In this document: one piece after another, positions 27,900-37,097 of the stretch
Position numbering within the stretch: the first letter of the stretch is position 1
Layout of the letters: each line of letters opens with the position of its first letter
From: Dichotomicrobium thermohalophilum
GTDB taxonomy: Bacteria > Pseudomonadota > Alphaproteobacteria > Rhizobiales > Rhodomicrobiaceae
Length of the DNA stretch: 64,000 bases
Direction: 5' to 3'
Assembly (NCBI RefSeq): GCF_003550175.1
Contig: NZ_QXDF01000002.1
Span: forward strand, 62,001 to 126,000
Notes under the pieces: model-generated
The model's database searches: none
Seen by the model: the letters and a program-made list of their open reading frames with translations, nothing else
Told to the model about the DNA's origin: nothing
Position numbers and translations under genes: made by a program

Positions 27900-28493
27900 A
27901 TGAGCTACGAAATTGTCGTTGCCCTTGCGGCATTTGCGTTTGTTTCCTCGATCACGCCGGGACCGAACAATCTCATGTTGATGGCTTCCGGCGCGAACTT
28001 CGGTTTGCGCCGGACGGTGCCGCACATGCTTGGCGTGGCGATCGGCTTTACCGTGATGATCGTGCTGGTGGGGCTTGGGCTGATGGAGCTGTTTGAGGCC
28101 TATCCCGCGAGCTACACGGTCCTGAAGGTGTTCAGCGTCGTTTACTTGCTCTACCTGGCCTGGAAGATCACCATTGCCACAGCGCCGAATGGTGAGGCCG
28201 GATCCGGCAGGCCCCTGACCTTCATTCAGGCAGCGCTGTTCCAGTGGGTAAACCCGAAGGCCTGGGCGATGGCGCTGACGGCGATCAGCGTCTATGCGCC
28301 CTCGAAGAGCCTGGTCGGCGTACTGCTTGTGGCGGCAGTCTTCGGGATGATCAACCTGCCCTCAATCAGCTTCTGGACAATGCTCGGCAAGCAGGCGCAA
28401 CGCGTGCTGACGAATCCGGCCCGTCGCAAGATTTTCAACGGCGTGATGGCCCTGCTCCTGGTCGGCTCGCTTTATCCTGTTCTGGCATGGTGA
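27900..28493 (+). CDS. LysE family amino-acid exporter
   Basis: Inner-membrane translocator of 197 residues with six hydrophobic segments, in the LysE/RhtB family. The motif SSITPGPNNLMLMASG (about 17-32) is the family signature, and FQWVNPKAWAMALTA (about 114) is the second. The ATG at 27900 is chosen over a longer form starting at 27831, which would run through the shared promoter. Transport of an amino acid out of the cell is inferred from the family and from the divergent Lrp-like regulator. Confidence 0.92.
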   Translation: MSYEIVVALAAFAFVSSITPGPNNLMLMASGANFGLRRTVPHMLGVAIGFTVMIVLVGLGLMELFEAYPASYTVLKVFSVVYLLYLAWKITIATAPNGEAGSGRPLTFIQAALFQWVNPKAWAMALTAISVYAPSKSLVGVLLVAAVFGMINLPSISFWTMLGKQAQRVLTNPARRKIFNGVMALLLVGSLYPVLAW

Positions 28494-28494
28494 C

Positions 28495-29877
28495 TTATTC
28501 CGCTACCTGCGCCGTGCGCGGTTGCCATTTCTCGCGCATGGTAACGAGTTCCTCTGCCGCCGACGGGTGCAGAGCCATCGTCGCGTCGAAATCGGCCTTC
28601 GTCGCGCCCATGCGCATCGGGATCGCCGCGATCTGCGCCATCTCCGCGGCGTCGGGGCCAAAAATGTGCACGCCCAGCACCACGTCCGACTCCTGATCCA
28701 CGATCAGTTTCATGACCATTTGCTCGTCCCGGCCGGACAGCGTGTGTTTCATGGGCTTGAAGCGCGCCATGTAGATGTCGATGGCGGTCTCGCGCTCGCT
28801 GGCCTCGGCTTCGGTGAGGCCGACGGTGCCGATCTCCGGCTGGGAGAACACGGCTGTCGGAATGTAGCTGTGATCGACTTCTTGCGGGTTGTCCTTGAAC
28901 ACGGTCTCGACAAAGCGCATGCCCTCGTCGATCGCCACCGGCGTCAGGGCGACCCGGTGCGTCACGTCGCCGATCGCATAGATATGCGGGACGGATGAGC
29001 GCGAATATTCATCCACCACCACGTAGCCATTCCAGCCACGCTCAACGCCCAACTCGGTCAGGCCCAGCCCTTCCGTGTTCGGGATGCGGCCCGTAGCGAA
29101 CATCACCAGATCGGTCTCGATCGTGCCGCCCCCGCGAAGCCGTGCCCGGTAAACGTCGCCTTCGCGCTCGATCTCGGCAAGTTCGGTGTGGGTCAGGATG
29201 TCGATGCCCTTGTGGCGCATGTGATCGGCGCAGGCGCGCCGCATGTCGTCGTCGAAGCCGCGCAGGATTTGATCGGCCCGATAGGCCAGCTTCACGTCAG
29301 CGCCGAGACCGGCGAAGATGCCGGCAAATTCCACCGCGATATAACCACCACCGATGATCAGGATGCGCTTCGGCAGCTCGGGCAGGTGGAATGCCTCATC
29401 AGAGGTGATGCCGTGTTCCGCGCCCGGAATGTCCGGGATCCACGGCCGCCCGCCCGTGGCGATCAGGATGGTTTCGGCGGTCACCTCGCGGCCGTCGGCC
29501 GTCAGGCGGATCGTGTGCGCCCCGGTCAGCTCGGCGCGGCTTTGAAACAGCTTGACGCCCGCGCGCTCCAGGTTGCGGGTATAGGCGGCGTTGAGTCGGT
29601 CGATTTCGCGGTCCTTGTTGGCGATCAGCGTCGGCCAGTCGAAGCGCGCGCCTTCAACCGTCCAGCCGAAGCCCGCGGCATCCTCGATCGCCTCGCCGAA
29701 CTGGCTGGCGTAGACCAGCAGCTTCTTCGGCACGCAGCCGCGGATGACGCAGGTGCCGCCGACACGATCCTGCTCCGCGATGGCCACACGCTTGCCGAGC
29801 TGTGCGGTGAGCCGGGCCGCGCGCACGCCTCCGGAGCCGGCACCGATGACAAACAGATCGTAGTCGTAATCGCTCAT
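28495..29877 (-). CDS. gor: glutathione-disulfide reductase
   Basis: Flavoprotein of 460 residues that reduces glutathione disulfide with NADPH. FAD motif GAGSGG (about 12), redox cysteines in GGTCVIRGCVPKKL (about 41-46, C-x4-C), NADPH motif GGGYIAVEFAG (about 176), and the C-terminal active site HPSAAEELVTM. The NADPH-binding region has basic residues after the second strand (AYRADQILRGFDDDMR), as expected. It lies 18 bases downstream of rpiA on the same strand. With gabD and rpiA it forms a three-gene run. Confidence 0.95.
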   Translation of the reverse strand: MSDYDYDLFVIGAGSGGVRAARLTAQLGKRVAIAEQDRVGGTCVIRGCVPKKLLVYASQFGEAIEDAAGFGWTVEGARFDWPTLIANKDREIDRLNAAYTRNLERAGVKLFQSRAELTGAHTIRLTADGREVTAETILIATGGRPWIPDIPGAEHGITSDEAFHLPELPKRILIIGGGYIAVEFAGIFAGLGADVKLAYRADQILRGFDDDMRRACADHMRHKGIDILTHTELAEIEREGDVYRARLRGGGTIETDLVMFATGRIPNTEGLGLTELGVERGWNGYVVVDEYSRSSVPHIYAIGDVTHRVALTPVAIDEGMRFVETVFKDNPQEVDHSYIPTAVFSQPEIGTVGLTEAEASERETAIDIYMARFKPMKHTLSGRDEQMVMKLIVDQESDVVLGVHIFGPDAAEMAQIAAIPMRMGATKADFDATMALHPSAAEELVTMREKWQPRTAQVAE

Positions 29878-29895
29878 GCGGTTTCGCCCCGCCTG

Positions 29896-30603
29896 TCAGG
29901 TTTCGGCCGCCGGCTCGAGAACGCGCACGCCCTCGGCACCGGCGATCAGTGCCGCATCCGCCATGTCGATGAACAGCCCGTGTTCGATAACGCCCGGGAT
30001 CATCGTGAGCATGTCGCCGAGCAGCGCCGCGTCTGGAATCGCGCCGAAGGCACAGTCGGCGATGTAGTGGCCGCCGTCGGTGCGGAACGGGCCGTCCGCG
30101 CCTTCACGCAGCTTCACCTCGCCGTCGCAGCCTGCCTCGCGGCCGACCATGCCGATCATCCTCAGCGTGGATTGCGCGCCGAACGGCTCCACCTCGATGG
30201 GCAGCGGGAAGGCCCCGAGGCCGTCGACCAGCTTGCTCTCATCCGCGATGACGACGAAACGCTGGGAGGCCATGGCCACGATCTTCTCACGCAAGAGCGC
30301 CCCGCCCCCGCCCTTGATGAGGCTGAGCGACGCGTCGATCTCGTCGGCGCCGTCCACCGTGAGGTCCAGCTCGCCGGCGCTGTTGAGGGTGGCGATCGGA
30401 ATGCCGGCGGCCTTCGCCTGCGCTTCCGTCGCAGAGGAGGTGGCCACGCACTCGACGTCAAGGCCCTGACGCACCCGCGCGCCCAGCGCCGCGATGAAGG
30501 CCGCTGCAGTGGAGCCGGTGCCGAGCCCGAGCTTCATGCCTGGTTCGACTAGCCCAAGCGCGGCGTCGGCCACCTGGCGTTTGAGGTCGTCGCCGTTGCT
30601 CAC
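29896..30603 (-). CDS. rpiA: ribose-5-phosphate isomerase A
   Basis: Interconverts ribose 5-phosphate and ribulose 5-phosphate in the pentose phosphate pathway; 235 residues. The motifs [12 protein letters not shown] (about 26), [20 protein letters not shown] (about 84) and LREKIVA are diagnostic, with the catalytic Asp and Glu present. The start is the GTG at 30603, which overlaps the gabD stop by four bases (GTGA), so translation is likely coupled. It is followed by gor. Confidence 0.95.
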   Translation of the reverse strand: MSNGDDLKRQVADAALGLVEPGMKLGLGTGSTAAAFIAALGARVRQGLDVECVATSSATEAQAKAAGIPIATLNSAGELDLTVDGADEIDASLSLIKGGGGALLREKIVAMASQRFVVIADESKLVDGLGAFPLPIEVEPFGAQSTLRMIGMVGREAGCDGEVKLREGADGPFRTDGGHYIADCAFGAIPDAALLGDMLTMIPGVIEHGLFIDMADAALIAGAEGVRVLEPAAET

Positions 30604-32057
30604 CGGCCGAGCCCCGACATCATGATGTATTTCATCTCGACGAACTCCTCGATGCCGTGATGCGAGCCCTCGCGGCCGAGGCCGGACTCCTTCACGCCGC
30701 CGAACGGTGCAAGTTCGGTCGAGATCACGCCTTCGTTGACGCCGACCATGCCGAACTCAAGCCCCTCGGACACGCGCCAGGCCCGGCCCAGGTCGTTTGT
30801 GTAGAAGTAGGCCGCGAGGCCCGAGGGCGTGTCGTTTGCCGTGGCGATCGCCTCTTCCTCCGTGTGGAAACGGAACAGCGGCGCCACAGGGCCGAAGGTT
30901 TCCTCGTTCGCCAGTCGCATCTCGCTGGTGACGTCGGTGAGAATCGTCGGCTCGTAGAAGGTGCGGCCGAGCGAATGACGCTTGCCCCCGGTAAGCACCT
31001 TGGCGCCCTTTTCGACCGCGTCGGCCACATGCGCCTCCACTTTTTCGAGTGCCTTCTCGTTGATGAGCGGGCCCTGCATCACCTCCGCCTCGGTGGCGCG
31101 CCCCACCTTCATTTCGCGGACCTTCTCGGCCAGCTTTGCCGCGAACTGGTCGTACACGCCATCCTGTACGAGGATGCGGTTGGCGCAGACGCAGGTCTGT
31201 CCCGTATTGCGGTATTTCGACGCCATGGCGCCGGCGACAGCGCGGTCCAGATCGGCGTCGTCGAAGACGATGAACGGCGCGTTGCCGCCCAGCTCCAGCG
31301 CGACCTTCTTCACCGTGCCTGCGGCCTGCTCCATCAGCAGCTTGCCGACCCGGGTTGAGCCGGTGAAACCGATCATGCGTACCAGCGGGTTGGACGTCAT
31401 CTCCGCGCCGATTGCCGCGGCGCCCTCCATGTCGCTTGTGACCATATTCAGCACGCCCGCCGGGACGCCCGCCTCCTCTGCAAGCTGCATCAGCGCCAGG
31501 GCGGTCAGCGGCGTATCCGGCGCGGGCTTGCACACCACCGTGTTGCCCGTCGCGAGCGCCGGAGCGACCTTGCGCGTGATCATGGCAAGCGGGAAGTTCC
31601 ACGGCGTGATCGCCGCGACGACACCCATCGGCTGCTTAATGACGAGAATGCGCGCGTCCGCCCGCGGGGAAGGGATGGTCTCGCCATAGACGCGCTTGGC
31701 CTCTTCGGCGAAGAACTCGATGAAGGACGCACCATAGGCCACCTCGCCGCGTGCCTCGGTCAGCGGCTTGCCCTGTTCGGCGCTCATCAGATGCGCAAGC
31801 TCTTCGGAGTGGGCCTGCACGAGGTCGAACCAGCGGCGCAGGATCTGGCTGCGCTCCTTGGCCAGCTTGGCCGCCCATTCGGGAAAGGCGGCATGGGCCG
31901 CGTCGATGGCCGCCTTGGTCTCGGCCGCGCCAAAGTTCGGCACGCGGGCCAGCTCGTCGCCGGTGGCCGGATCGGTCACGGGCACGCTGGGTTGGCCGGT
32001 CCACTCGCCGTTAACATAGCACTGCTGGCGGACCAAGCTCTGTGCAATCTGATCCAT
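30600..32057 (-). CDS. gabD: NADP-dependent succinate-semialdehyde dehydrogenase
   Basis: Aldehyde dehydrogenase of 485 residues that oxidises succinate semialdehyde to succinate, the last step of GABA breakdown. The catalytic Glu is in [17 protein letters not shown] (about 255) and the Cys in [12 protein letters not shown] (about 288); [14 protein letters not shown] (about 152) is the cofactor region. The phrases [13 protein letters not shown] and [20 protein letters not shown] at the end match GabD rather than generic family members. The start ATG follows GGAGGACAAT. Glutarate semialdehyde (DavD) is a possible alternative substrate. Confidence 0.92.
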   Translation of the reverse strand: MDQIAQSLVRQQCYVNGEWTGQPSVPVTDPATGDELARVPNFGAAETKAAIDAAHAAFPEWAAKLAKERSQILRRWFDLVQAHSEELAHLMSAEQGKPLTEARGEVAYGASFIEFFAEEAKRVYGETIPSPRADARILVIKQPMGVVAAITPWNFPLAMITRKVAPALATGNTVVCKPAPDTPLTALALMQLAEEAGVPAGVLNMVTSDMEGAAAIGAEMTSNPLVRMIGFTGSTRVGKLLMEQAAGTVKKVALELGGNAPFIVFDDADLDRAVAGAMASKYRNTGQTCVCANRILVQDGVYDQFAAKLAEKVREMKVGRATEAEVMQGPLINEKALEKVEAHVADAVEKGAKVLTGGKRHSLGRTFYEPTILTDVTSEMRLANEETFGPVAPLFRFHTEEEAIATANDTPSGLAAYFYTNDLGRAWRVSEGLEFGMVGVNEGVISTELAPFGGVKESGLGREGSHHGIEEFVEMKYIMMSGLGR

Positions 32058-32199
32058 ATTGTCCTCCTGTCGTTATGTCGGGGTCGGCCTCGCCATGCCG
32101 GTTGCGTGGCTGGCGGGCGTGTTTATGTTCATGATGCCGGTTGCGACAATCGCTGTCACCCTAACCCAGGAGCCGCGCGCGGCGCGCAAAACTTAGCCA

Positions 32200-32910
32200 A
32201 TGGACATTCATCCCAGCACAAGCGGCCTTGCCGGCGCGACGGTCGTTTTCGATCTCGACGGAACCATGATCCACACGGCGCCCGATCTGGTGCGCGCGAC
32301 GAACCATGTCATGGCTCAGTCCGGTTTGCCACCCGCGCCAGCGGAAGTGATCACACCAGCAGTCGGCGGTGGGGCGCGCGCAATGATCACGGCGGCGCTT
32401 CATGCGGCCGGCCGGCCGCCGGACCAGGTGGAGATTGAACCGCTGCTCGATACTTTTTCGCAGTTTTACATGTCCAATATCGCCGAGGAAAGCCATCCGT
32501 TCCCGGGGCTGATCGACGCGCTGGACTTTTTCGCGGCGTCGCGCGTCTTCATGGGCGTATGCACGAACAAGCGTCACGCCAACGCCACGCTGCTGCTGGA
32601 GACGTTGCAGCTTGACGGATACTTTGGCGCAATCGTCGGCGCGGACGCGCTTGAAGTGCGCAAGCCGCACCCGGAGCACCTGCTGGAGACGATCAGGCGC
32701 AGCGGGGGTGATCCGGCGCGGGCCGTCATGGTAGGTGATAGCCGGCCTGATATCGAAGTCGCTCGCGCTGCGGGGGTCCCGGCCATTGCGGTGCCGCATG
32801 GCTATTCGCCGGAGCCGGTGGAAAGCCTCGCGCCGGACCGGATCGTCGATGATCTGTCCGCGTTACCCGAGGCGGTGATGGCGCTTCTGGCCGACCTTGG
32901 CCCGCGCTAG
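32200..32910 (+). CDS. gph: HAD family phosphatase, phosphoglycolate phosphatase-like
   Basis: Haloacid-dehalogenase hydrolase of 236 residues. Motif I reads VVFDLDGTMIHTAPDLV (nucleophile Asp about 19), motif II Thr is in GVCTNKR (about 125), and motif III with the metal Asp is in MVGDSRPDIEVARAAG (about 180). A helical cap lies between. HTAPDL resembles phosphoglycolate phosphatase (Gph), which clears 2-phosphoglycolate from DNA repair or oxygenase activity, but related sugar phosphatases cannot be excluded. Confidence 0.85.
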   Translation: MDIHPSTSGLAGATVVFDLDGTMIHTAPDLVRATNHVMAQSGLPPAPAEVITPAVGGGARAMITAALHAAGRPPDQVEIEPLLDTFSQFYMSNIAEESHPFPGLIDALDFFAASRVFMGVCTNKRHANATLLLETLQLDGYFGAIVGADALEVRKPHPEHLLETIRRSGGDPARAVMVGDSRPDIEVARAAGVPAIAVPHGYSPEPVESLAPDRIVDDLSALPEAVMALLADLGPR

Positions 32911-33004
32911 ATCGGCGGGCGCCGGTGCGAAAGGCTTGACCGGCCGCGCCCTGGCGCACTAGATACCGACATGCCGGTACTCACCGCAGTTTCCGCAGGC
33001 AACA

Positions 33005-33079
33005 GGGCGCGTAGCTCAGCGGGAGAGCGTTCCGTTCACACCGGAAAGGTCACTGGTTCAATCCCAGTCGCGCCCACCA
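33005..33079 (+). tRNA. tRNA-Val (anticodon CAC)
   Basis: Cloverleaf of 75 bases with encoded CCA. The acceptor arm GGGCGCG pairs with CGCGCCC. The D arm is GCTC-AGCGGGA-GAGC, the anticodon stem TTCCG/CGGAA encloses the loop TTCACAC with CAC at its centre, and the T arm has GGTTCAATCC. All stems are complete. CAC reads the valine codon GUG, one of the commonest in this GC-rich genome. Confidence 0.97.
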
Positions 33080-33215
33080 TTCCCGTCATGTTGTTGTGCA
33101 GCCCCCCGCCATTATTGCATCTGCGCGTTCACACATGTGTCACGCTGGATTGAGTAGCGTCCTCGTTTGAAACTTGTAGGGTGGCGGTTCAACGAGCGTG
33201 GAGATAACAACAAGC

Positions 33216-33764
33216 ATGGCGTCGGAAGACATGGGCGATTCGTCGGACCCGCTTATGGAACGAATAGCCGGGCTGTTCGGGGGGACAGTTCCGAATCTTT
33301 ATCGGGTGCTCGCCAAGAGTCCGGCGGCGCTGCGCGCGTTCGTGGAGATGAAGGAAGCGCTGGATGCCGACGGCCATTTGAGCCCGGCTGAACAGGCGCT
33401 CGTGGCCCTTGAGGTCTCGGTGCAGACCGACTGCTCCTACTGCGAGTCGGTTTTCGTCGGGCGGGCACGCGAACTTGGCGTGGAGGACCAGGCGATCAAG
33501 TCGATCTGTTCTGGCGAAACGCCGCCTGCTGGCTCGCGGCAGGGGCTGATCCTGGCAACTCGGCGAATCACTCAAACACATGGCCGGCTCGGCCGTCACG
33601 AGATCGTCGAGTTCGAGGAGCAGGGGCTGGACGCGGCCAAACTCCTGGAAATCATAACGATCGTTTCGGCCTACACCCTGGCCACCTACACGAACAATCT
33701 GATGCGCACGCGCATTGATCCCGAGTTCCGGCTGCCGCCAGACGACGTGTGCGGTGAAAGTTAA
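33216..33764 (+). CDS. carboxymuconolactone decarboxylase/AhpD-like protein
   Basis: Alkylhydroperoxidase D-like protein of 182 residues. The CxxC pair is in TDCSYCESVFVGRARELG (about 78-95), with the expected surrounding helices. The segment SPAEQALVALEVSV before it is family-typical. Such proteins reduce peroxides through the cysteine pair or act as small thiol oxidoreductases. I prefer the ATG at 33216; a GTG at 33198 is in frame. The last four bases overlap the end of the convergent histidine kinase gene. Confidence 0.82.
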   Translation: MASEDMGDSSDPLMERIAGLFGGTVPNLYRVLAKSPAALRAFVEMKEALDADGHLSPAEQALVALEVSVQTDCSYCESVFVGRARELGVEDQAIKSICSGETPPAGSRQGLILATRRITQTHGRLGRHEIVEFEEQGLDAAKLLEIITIVSAYTLATYTNNLMRTRIDPEFRLPPDDVCGES

Positions 33765-34792
33765 CCGGGTGTGACGGGCGCGTTTGCGGGAAGCGTCAAT
33801 TCAAAGGTGCTGCCCTGTGGTCCCGTTTGGGCCAGAACCAGCTCCCCGTCATGGTTCTGAGCCAGTTCCCGTGAAATGATGAGACCGAGCCCGGTCTTGC
33901 CCGGCTGTGACGCGCCGGATTTTTCTTCGAAAAGCTGATCGACGATCTCCTGCGGTAATCCGGGACCGTTGTCGGTGATGCGGATTTTCAGGCTGTCGTG
34001 GCTCTGCTCGCAGGCCAGACTGACCCTCGTCGCCCCGGCGTCCAACGCATTCCGCGAAAGGTTCAGAAGGATGCGATAGATCTGGTCGAAGTCGGCATCG
34101 AGAACGACTCCCGCCGCTGCGTCCGGCACCTGGATCTGGGCGTTGTCCGAGTCGATGCCCAGCGAGTTGCGCACCTCCTCGACCACGTCGATCAGAAGGA
34201 AGCGCTCGTGCTGCGGCGCCGGCGCACTGCTGCGGCCCGCCCCAAGCGCCTGCCGGCTCATGTGCAGGGCGCGCTCGATCGCGCGGGTGATCGTCTCGGC
34301 ATTGCGGCGGACGGTGCGGTCGCTGTGGCTCATCAGGCTGTCACTGAGAAGCTGGGCGGTCGCGAGCGTGTTGCGCAGATCGTGCGCGATCTTCCGGATG
34401 GACCGGCCCAGATCGGCAAGTTGGTCGACGCGGCGATCGCGGATCACGATGATGATGAGTTCGCGGTTATCCTCGAACGCGCGCGTGGCCCGGATTTCCG
34501 CGGGAACGAGATCGCCGCATTTGCGCCGGCAGGAGAGCTCGCCGGATAACCAGCGCCCCTTGGTGCGCACGGATTCCATGAAGTCGCGCAGCCGCGGAAT
34601 CTCATGAGGGTGAATATCGTCTGGACGCAGTTCGCGCAGTTCCTCCGGCGAGTAGCCGAGAAAGTCGAGCGCCTCCTGGTTGGCGCCGAGAAACCGTCCG
34701 GTCTCGCCGTCGACCACCGCAACAGCATCGAACAGATTGGCGAAGACCGCGTTCAGCAGGCCATCGGGGGTTTGCTTGAAATCCACGAACAC
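33761..34792 (-). CDS. PAS domain sensor histidine kinase (soluble, orphan)
   Basis: Cytoplasmic two-component kinase of 343 residues with no membrane segment. A PAS domain covers about residues 12-125 (LFDAVAVVDGETGRFLGANQ ... LGYSPEELREL). The phospho-acceptor His is in RKIAHDLRNTLATAQLLSDS (about 155). The ATPase has N box LSRNALDAGAT, G1 DNGPGLP and G2 TGLGLIISREL. The start is the GTG at 34792 after AGGGGAG. No response regulator gene lies next to it, so its partner and signal are unknown. It is divergent from the amidoligase gene. Confidence 0.9.
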   Translation of the reverse strand: MFVDFKQTPDGLLNAVFANLFDAVAVVDGETGRFLGANQEALDFLGYSPEELRELRPDDIHPHEIPRLRDFMESVRTKGRWLSGELSCRRKCGDLVPAEIRATRAFEDNRELIIIVIRDRRVDQLADLGRSIRKIAHDLRNTLATAQLLSDSLMSHSDRTVRRNAETITRAIERALHMSRQALGAGRSSAPAPQHERFLLIDVVEEVRNSLGIDSDNAQIQVPDAAAGVVLDADFDQIYRILLNLSRNALDAGATRVSLACEQSHDSLKIRITDNGPGLPQEIVDQLFEEKSGASQPGKTGLGLIISRELAQNHDGELVLAQTGPQGSTFELTLPANAPVTPG

Positions 34793-34993
34793 GCTTGCGG
34801 CTCTCCCCTCTACCGCAAAGGGTTATCGGCGCATTGCGTTCCAGCCCGCATCAGCTCGATATCTGAACGATACGCCTTTCGCTGCGCGGCAGCTTTTCAG
34901 GTTTTGGCGGTGACGTAAATAGCCCGGCTTTATGATATAACCGCGCGTGAGCGGTCTTTCGCGCGGCCGACAGAACAATGATAATGCAGACCC

Positions 34994-36037
34994 ATGAGCT
35001 TTGAGCAGCAGCAAACCGGCCAGGGCCAGTTGAGCCCGGCCGCGCCTCCATTCCCGGAAAACTGGGAAGGCGAGCCCCGCCAGGTCGGGGTGGAGATCGA
35101 GTTCGCCACGGTCTCGCCGCGCCAGGCCGCGGAGTGCGTCCAGGAAATCTTCGGCGGCGACATCAAGACGCTGACCTCGCACCGCATTCAGGTGACGGGC
35201 ACCAGCCACGGCGACTTCCAGGTCGAGCTGGATTCGCAATACATTCACCGCCTCGAATCGCCGCAGGAGTCACCAATCCTCGCGGCACAGCTCGACGAGT
35301 GGCTGCGCTGGTTCCAGAGCTCGCTTGGCGAGATCGTCGGGGAGTTGGCTGCGACCGTAATCCCGTGCGAGATCGTCTGTCCGCCAATGAGCCTGGCGGA
35401 CATGCACCTGCTCGACGCAACGGTCGACGCGCTGAATCGTCGCGGGGCGACCGGCACACGCGAAAACCCGCTGTACGCCTTTGGCGCGCAGCTCAACCCG
35501 GACATTGCGCAAAAGGACGCGGCTTACGTCACGGCGATATTGAAGGCGTATCTGCTGCTGTCGCCCTGGCTGCGGGAGGTGATCGCGGTCGATATGACGC
35601 GGCGCGTGTTCGCCTTCGCTGATCCCTTCCCGAAAACGTATATGCGCCGCGTGACGGCCACCGACTACTGGCCCGGCTTCCCGCAGCTCATTGACGACTA
35701 TGTCTGGTACAACCCGACCCGCAATCGCGAACTCGACCTGCTGCCGCTGTTCGCCTGGCTGGACGAGCCGCGGGTCCGCGCGGCGGTGACAGACACACGG
35801 GTGAAGAGCCGGCCTACCTTCCACTACCGGCTACCGGACGCGAATTTCGGGATGGCAGACTGGACGATCACCCGCGAGTGGAACCGCTGGGTCGAGGTCG
35901 AGCGGCTGGCCGCCGACGCCGACAAGCTGCGCATGGTCTGCGACGCGTATGCCGAACACGAGCGGCGCTTCTTCAGGGGCTGGTGGTCCGAACGTGTCGC
36001 GGACCTTCTGGCGCTGCCCGGCCCGGGCCGCATCTAG
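34994..36037 (+). CDS. amidoligase family protein
   Basis: Putative ATP-dependent COOH-NH2 ligase of the amidoligase family, 347 residues, related in fold to glutamine synthetase and GCS. The N-terminal strand pair QVGVEIEFATVSP (about 29-41) carries the metal-binding glutamates, and GDFQVELDSQYI (about 75) the second set; RPTFHYRLPDANFG (about 274) is also characteristic. Family members are predicted to make peptide or gamma-glutamyl amides, often beside a glutamine amidotransferase, which is absent here. The gene is divergent from the PAS kinase and overlaps the end of the convergent transaminase by three bases. Confidence 0.78.
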   Translation: MSFEQQQTGQGQLSPAAPPFPENWEGEPRQVGVEIEFATVSPRQAAECVQEIFGGDIKTLTSHRIQVTGTSHGDFQVELDSQYIHRLESPQESPILAAQLDEWLRWFQSSLGEIVGELAATVIPCEIVCPPMSLADMHLLDATVDALNRRGATGTRENPLYAFGAQLNPDIAQKDAAYVTAILKAYLLLSPWLREVIAVDMTRRVFAFADPFPKTYMRRVTATDYWPGFPQLIDDYVWYNPTRNRELDLLPLFAWLDEPRVRAAVTDTRVKSRPTFHYRLPDANFGMADWTITREWNRWVEVERLAADADKLRMVCDAYAEHERRFFRGWWSERVADLLALPGPGRI

Positions 36038-36945
36038 CCGCCTGTTTCGGCCAGAAAGTCTTCAACGGCCACTGACCAGTCGGGATCAGAATGCTTGTCC
36101 CAGTATGCCTTCGCGAGCGTGCATGTGATCGGGCCTGGGTGCCCGCTGCCGACAGGCGCTCCGTTGGCCTGCGTGATCGGGATGATGCCGCCGGCTGTCG
36201 ATGTGGCAAACGCCTCGTCAGCCGCGAAGAGTTCTGTTGACGACACGGGACGCTCTTCCATCGGGATATTCATCTTGGCGGCGATCTGGATTGCCGATCG
36301 GCGTGTGATTCCTTCGAGAACGCCGCGATCAGGCGTTGCGATTGTGCCGTCCTTGACCACGAAGACGTTGAAGCCGGGACCTTCCGCGAGATTTCCGCTG
36401 CGATCCTGAAGGATCACGCTGCCCGCGCCGCGGTCATAGGCGTCATATAAGCCTGTTACGAAGTCGAGCCAGTGGTAATTCTTCACGGTCGGATCGACCG
36501 ACTCCGGTGGGATGCGCTGGACCTCCGAGACGGCGACAGAGAGGCCGGTACCGTGCTTTTCGGGCGGCAAGACCCAGACGAAAGGGATGGAAAAACAGAT
36601 GAGCTGGTTTTCCGCATCGCGCGGATCGCGTGAAAAGGTGGGGGAAATGCCCCGCGTGAGGATCATCTCGACATAGGCATCCTCCAGTCCCGATCGCACA
36701 ACGCACTCGGCCAGGATCTCCGCGAGTTTGCCGCGCTCGACTGGCATCGTCAGATGCAGCTTTTCAGCGGAGCGCCAGAAGCGGTCCAGATGCGCATCCA
36801 GCCTGAAGACCCGGCGCTTCCAGACATGGACGACATCATACGTGGCATCGGAGTGGAGAAATCCCCAGTCCAGAACGGAGATCTTTGCTTCTGCGATGGG
36901 AACGAATTCGCCGTTCAGGTAAGCGACCCCGGGCGGCAGTGACAT
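36034..36945 (-). CDS. class IV (fold type IV) aminotransferase, R-selective amine transaminase-like
   Basis: PLP enzyme of 303 residues. The cofactor lysine is K155 in SVDPTVKNYHWLDF. Substrate-region motifs are LHSDATYDVVHVWK (30-43) and YVEMILTRGIS (91-101); LAEGPGFNVFVVKDG and STAGGIIPITQ follow. These phrases resemble the (R)-selective amine transaminase group more than D-alanine or branched-chain aminotransferases; the D-alanine-type RxH motif is not seen. The amino donor and natural substrate are unknown. The start ATG at 36945 is clear. It is convergent with the amidoligase. Confidence 0.85.
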   Translation of the reverse strand: MSLPPGVAYLNGEFVPIAEAKISVLDWGFLHSDATYDVVHVWKRRVFRLDAHLDRFWRSAEKLHLTMPVERGKLAEILAECVVRSGLEDAYVEMILTRGISPTFSRDPRDAENQLICFSIPFVWVLPPEKHGTGLSVAVSEVQRIPPESVDPTVKNYHWLDFVTGLYDAYDRGAGSVILQDRSGNLAEGPGFNVFVVKDGTIATPDRGVLEGITRRSAIQIAAKMNIPMEERPVSSTELFAADEAFATSTAGGIIPITQANGAPVGSGHPGPITCTLAKAYWDKHSDPDWSVAVEDFLAETGG

Positions 36946-37097
36946 GGGCAGTGTCTCTCGGGCGTTTCAACAGAGGGGGGCATCAGGCACCGACCCAAGG
37001 CATGGCGCAAGCGAGGCATTTTCAAGCAAGGATACGCCGGCCTTGCCGCTTGCGCAGATGGTCCCGTGATCGGCCGGTCAGAACCCGTCCAGGCTGA

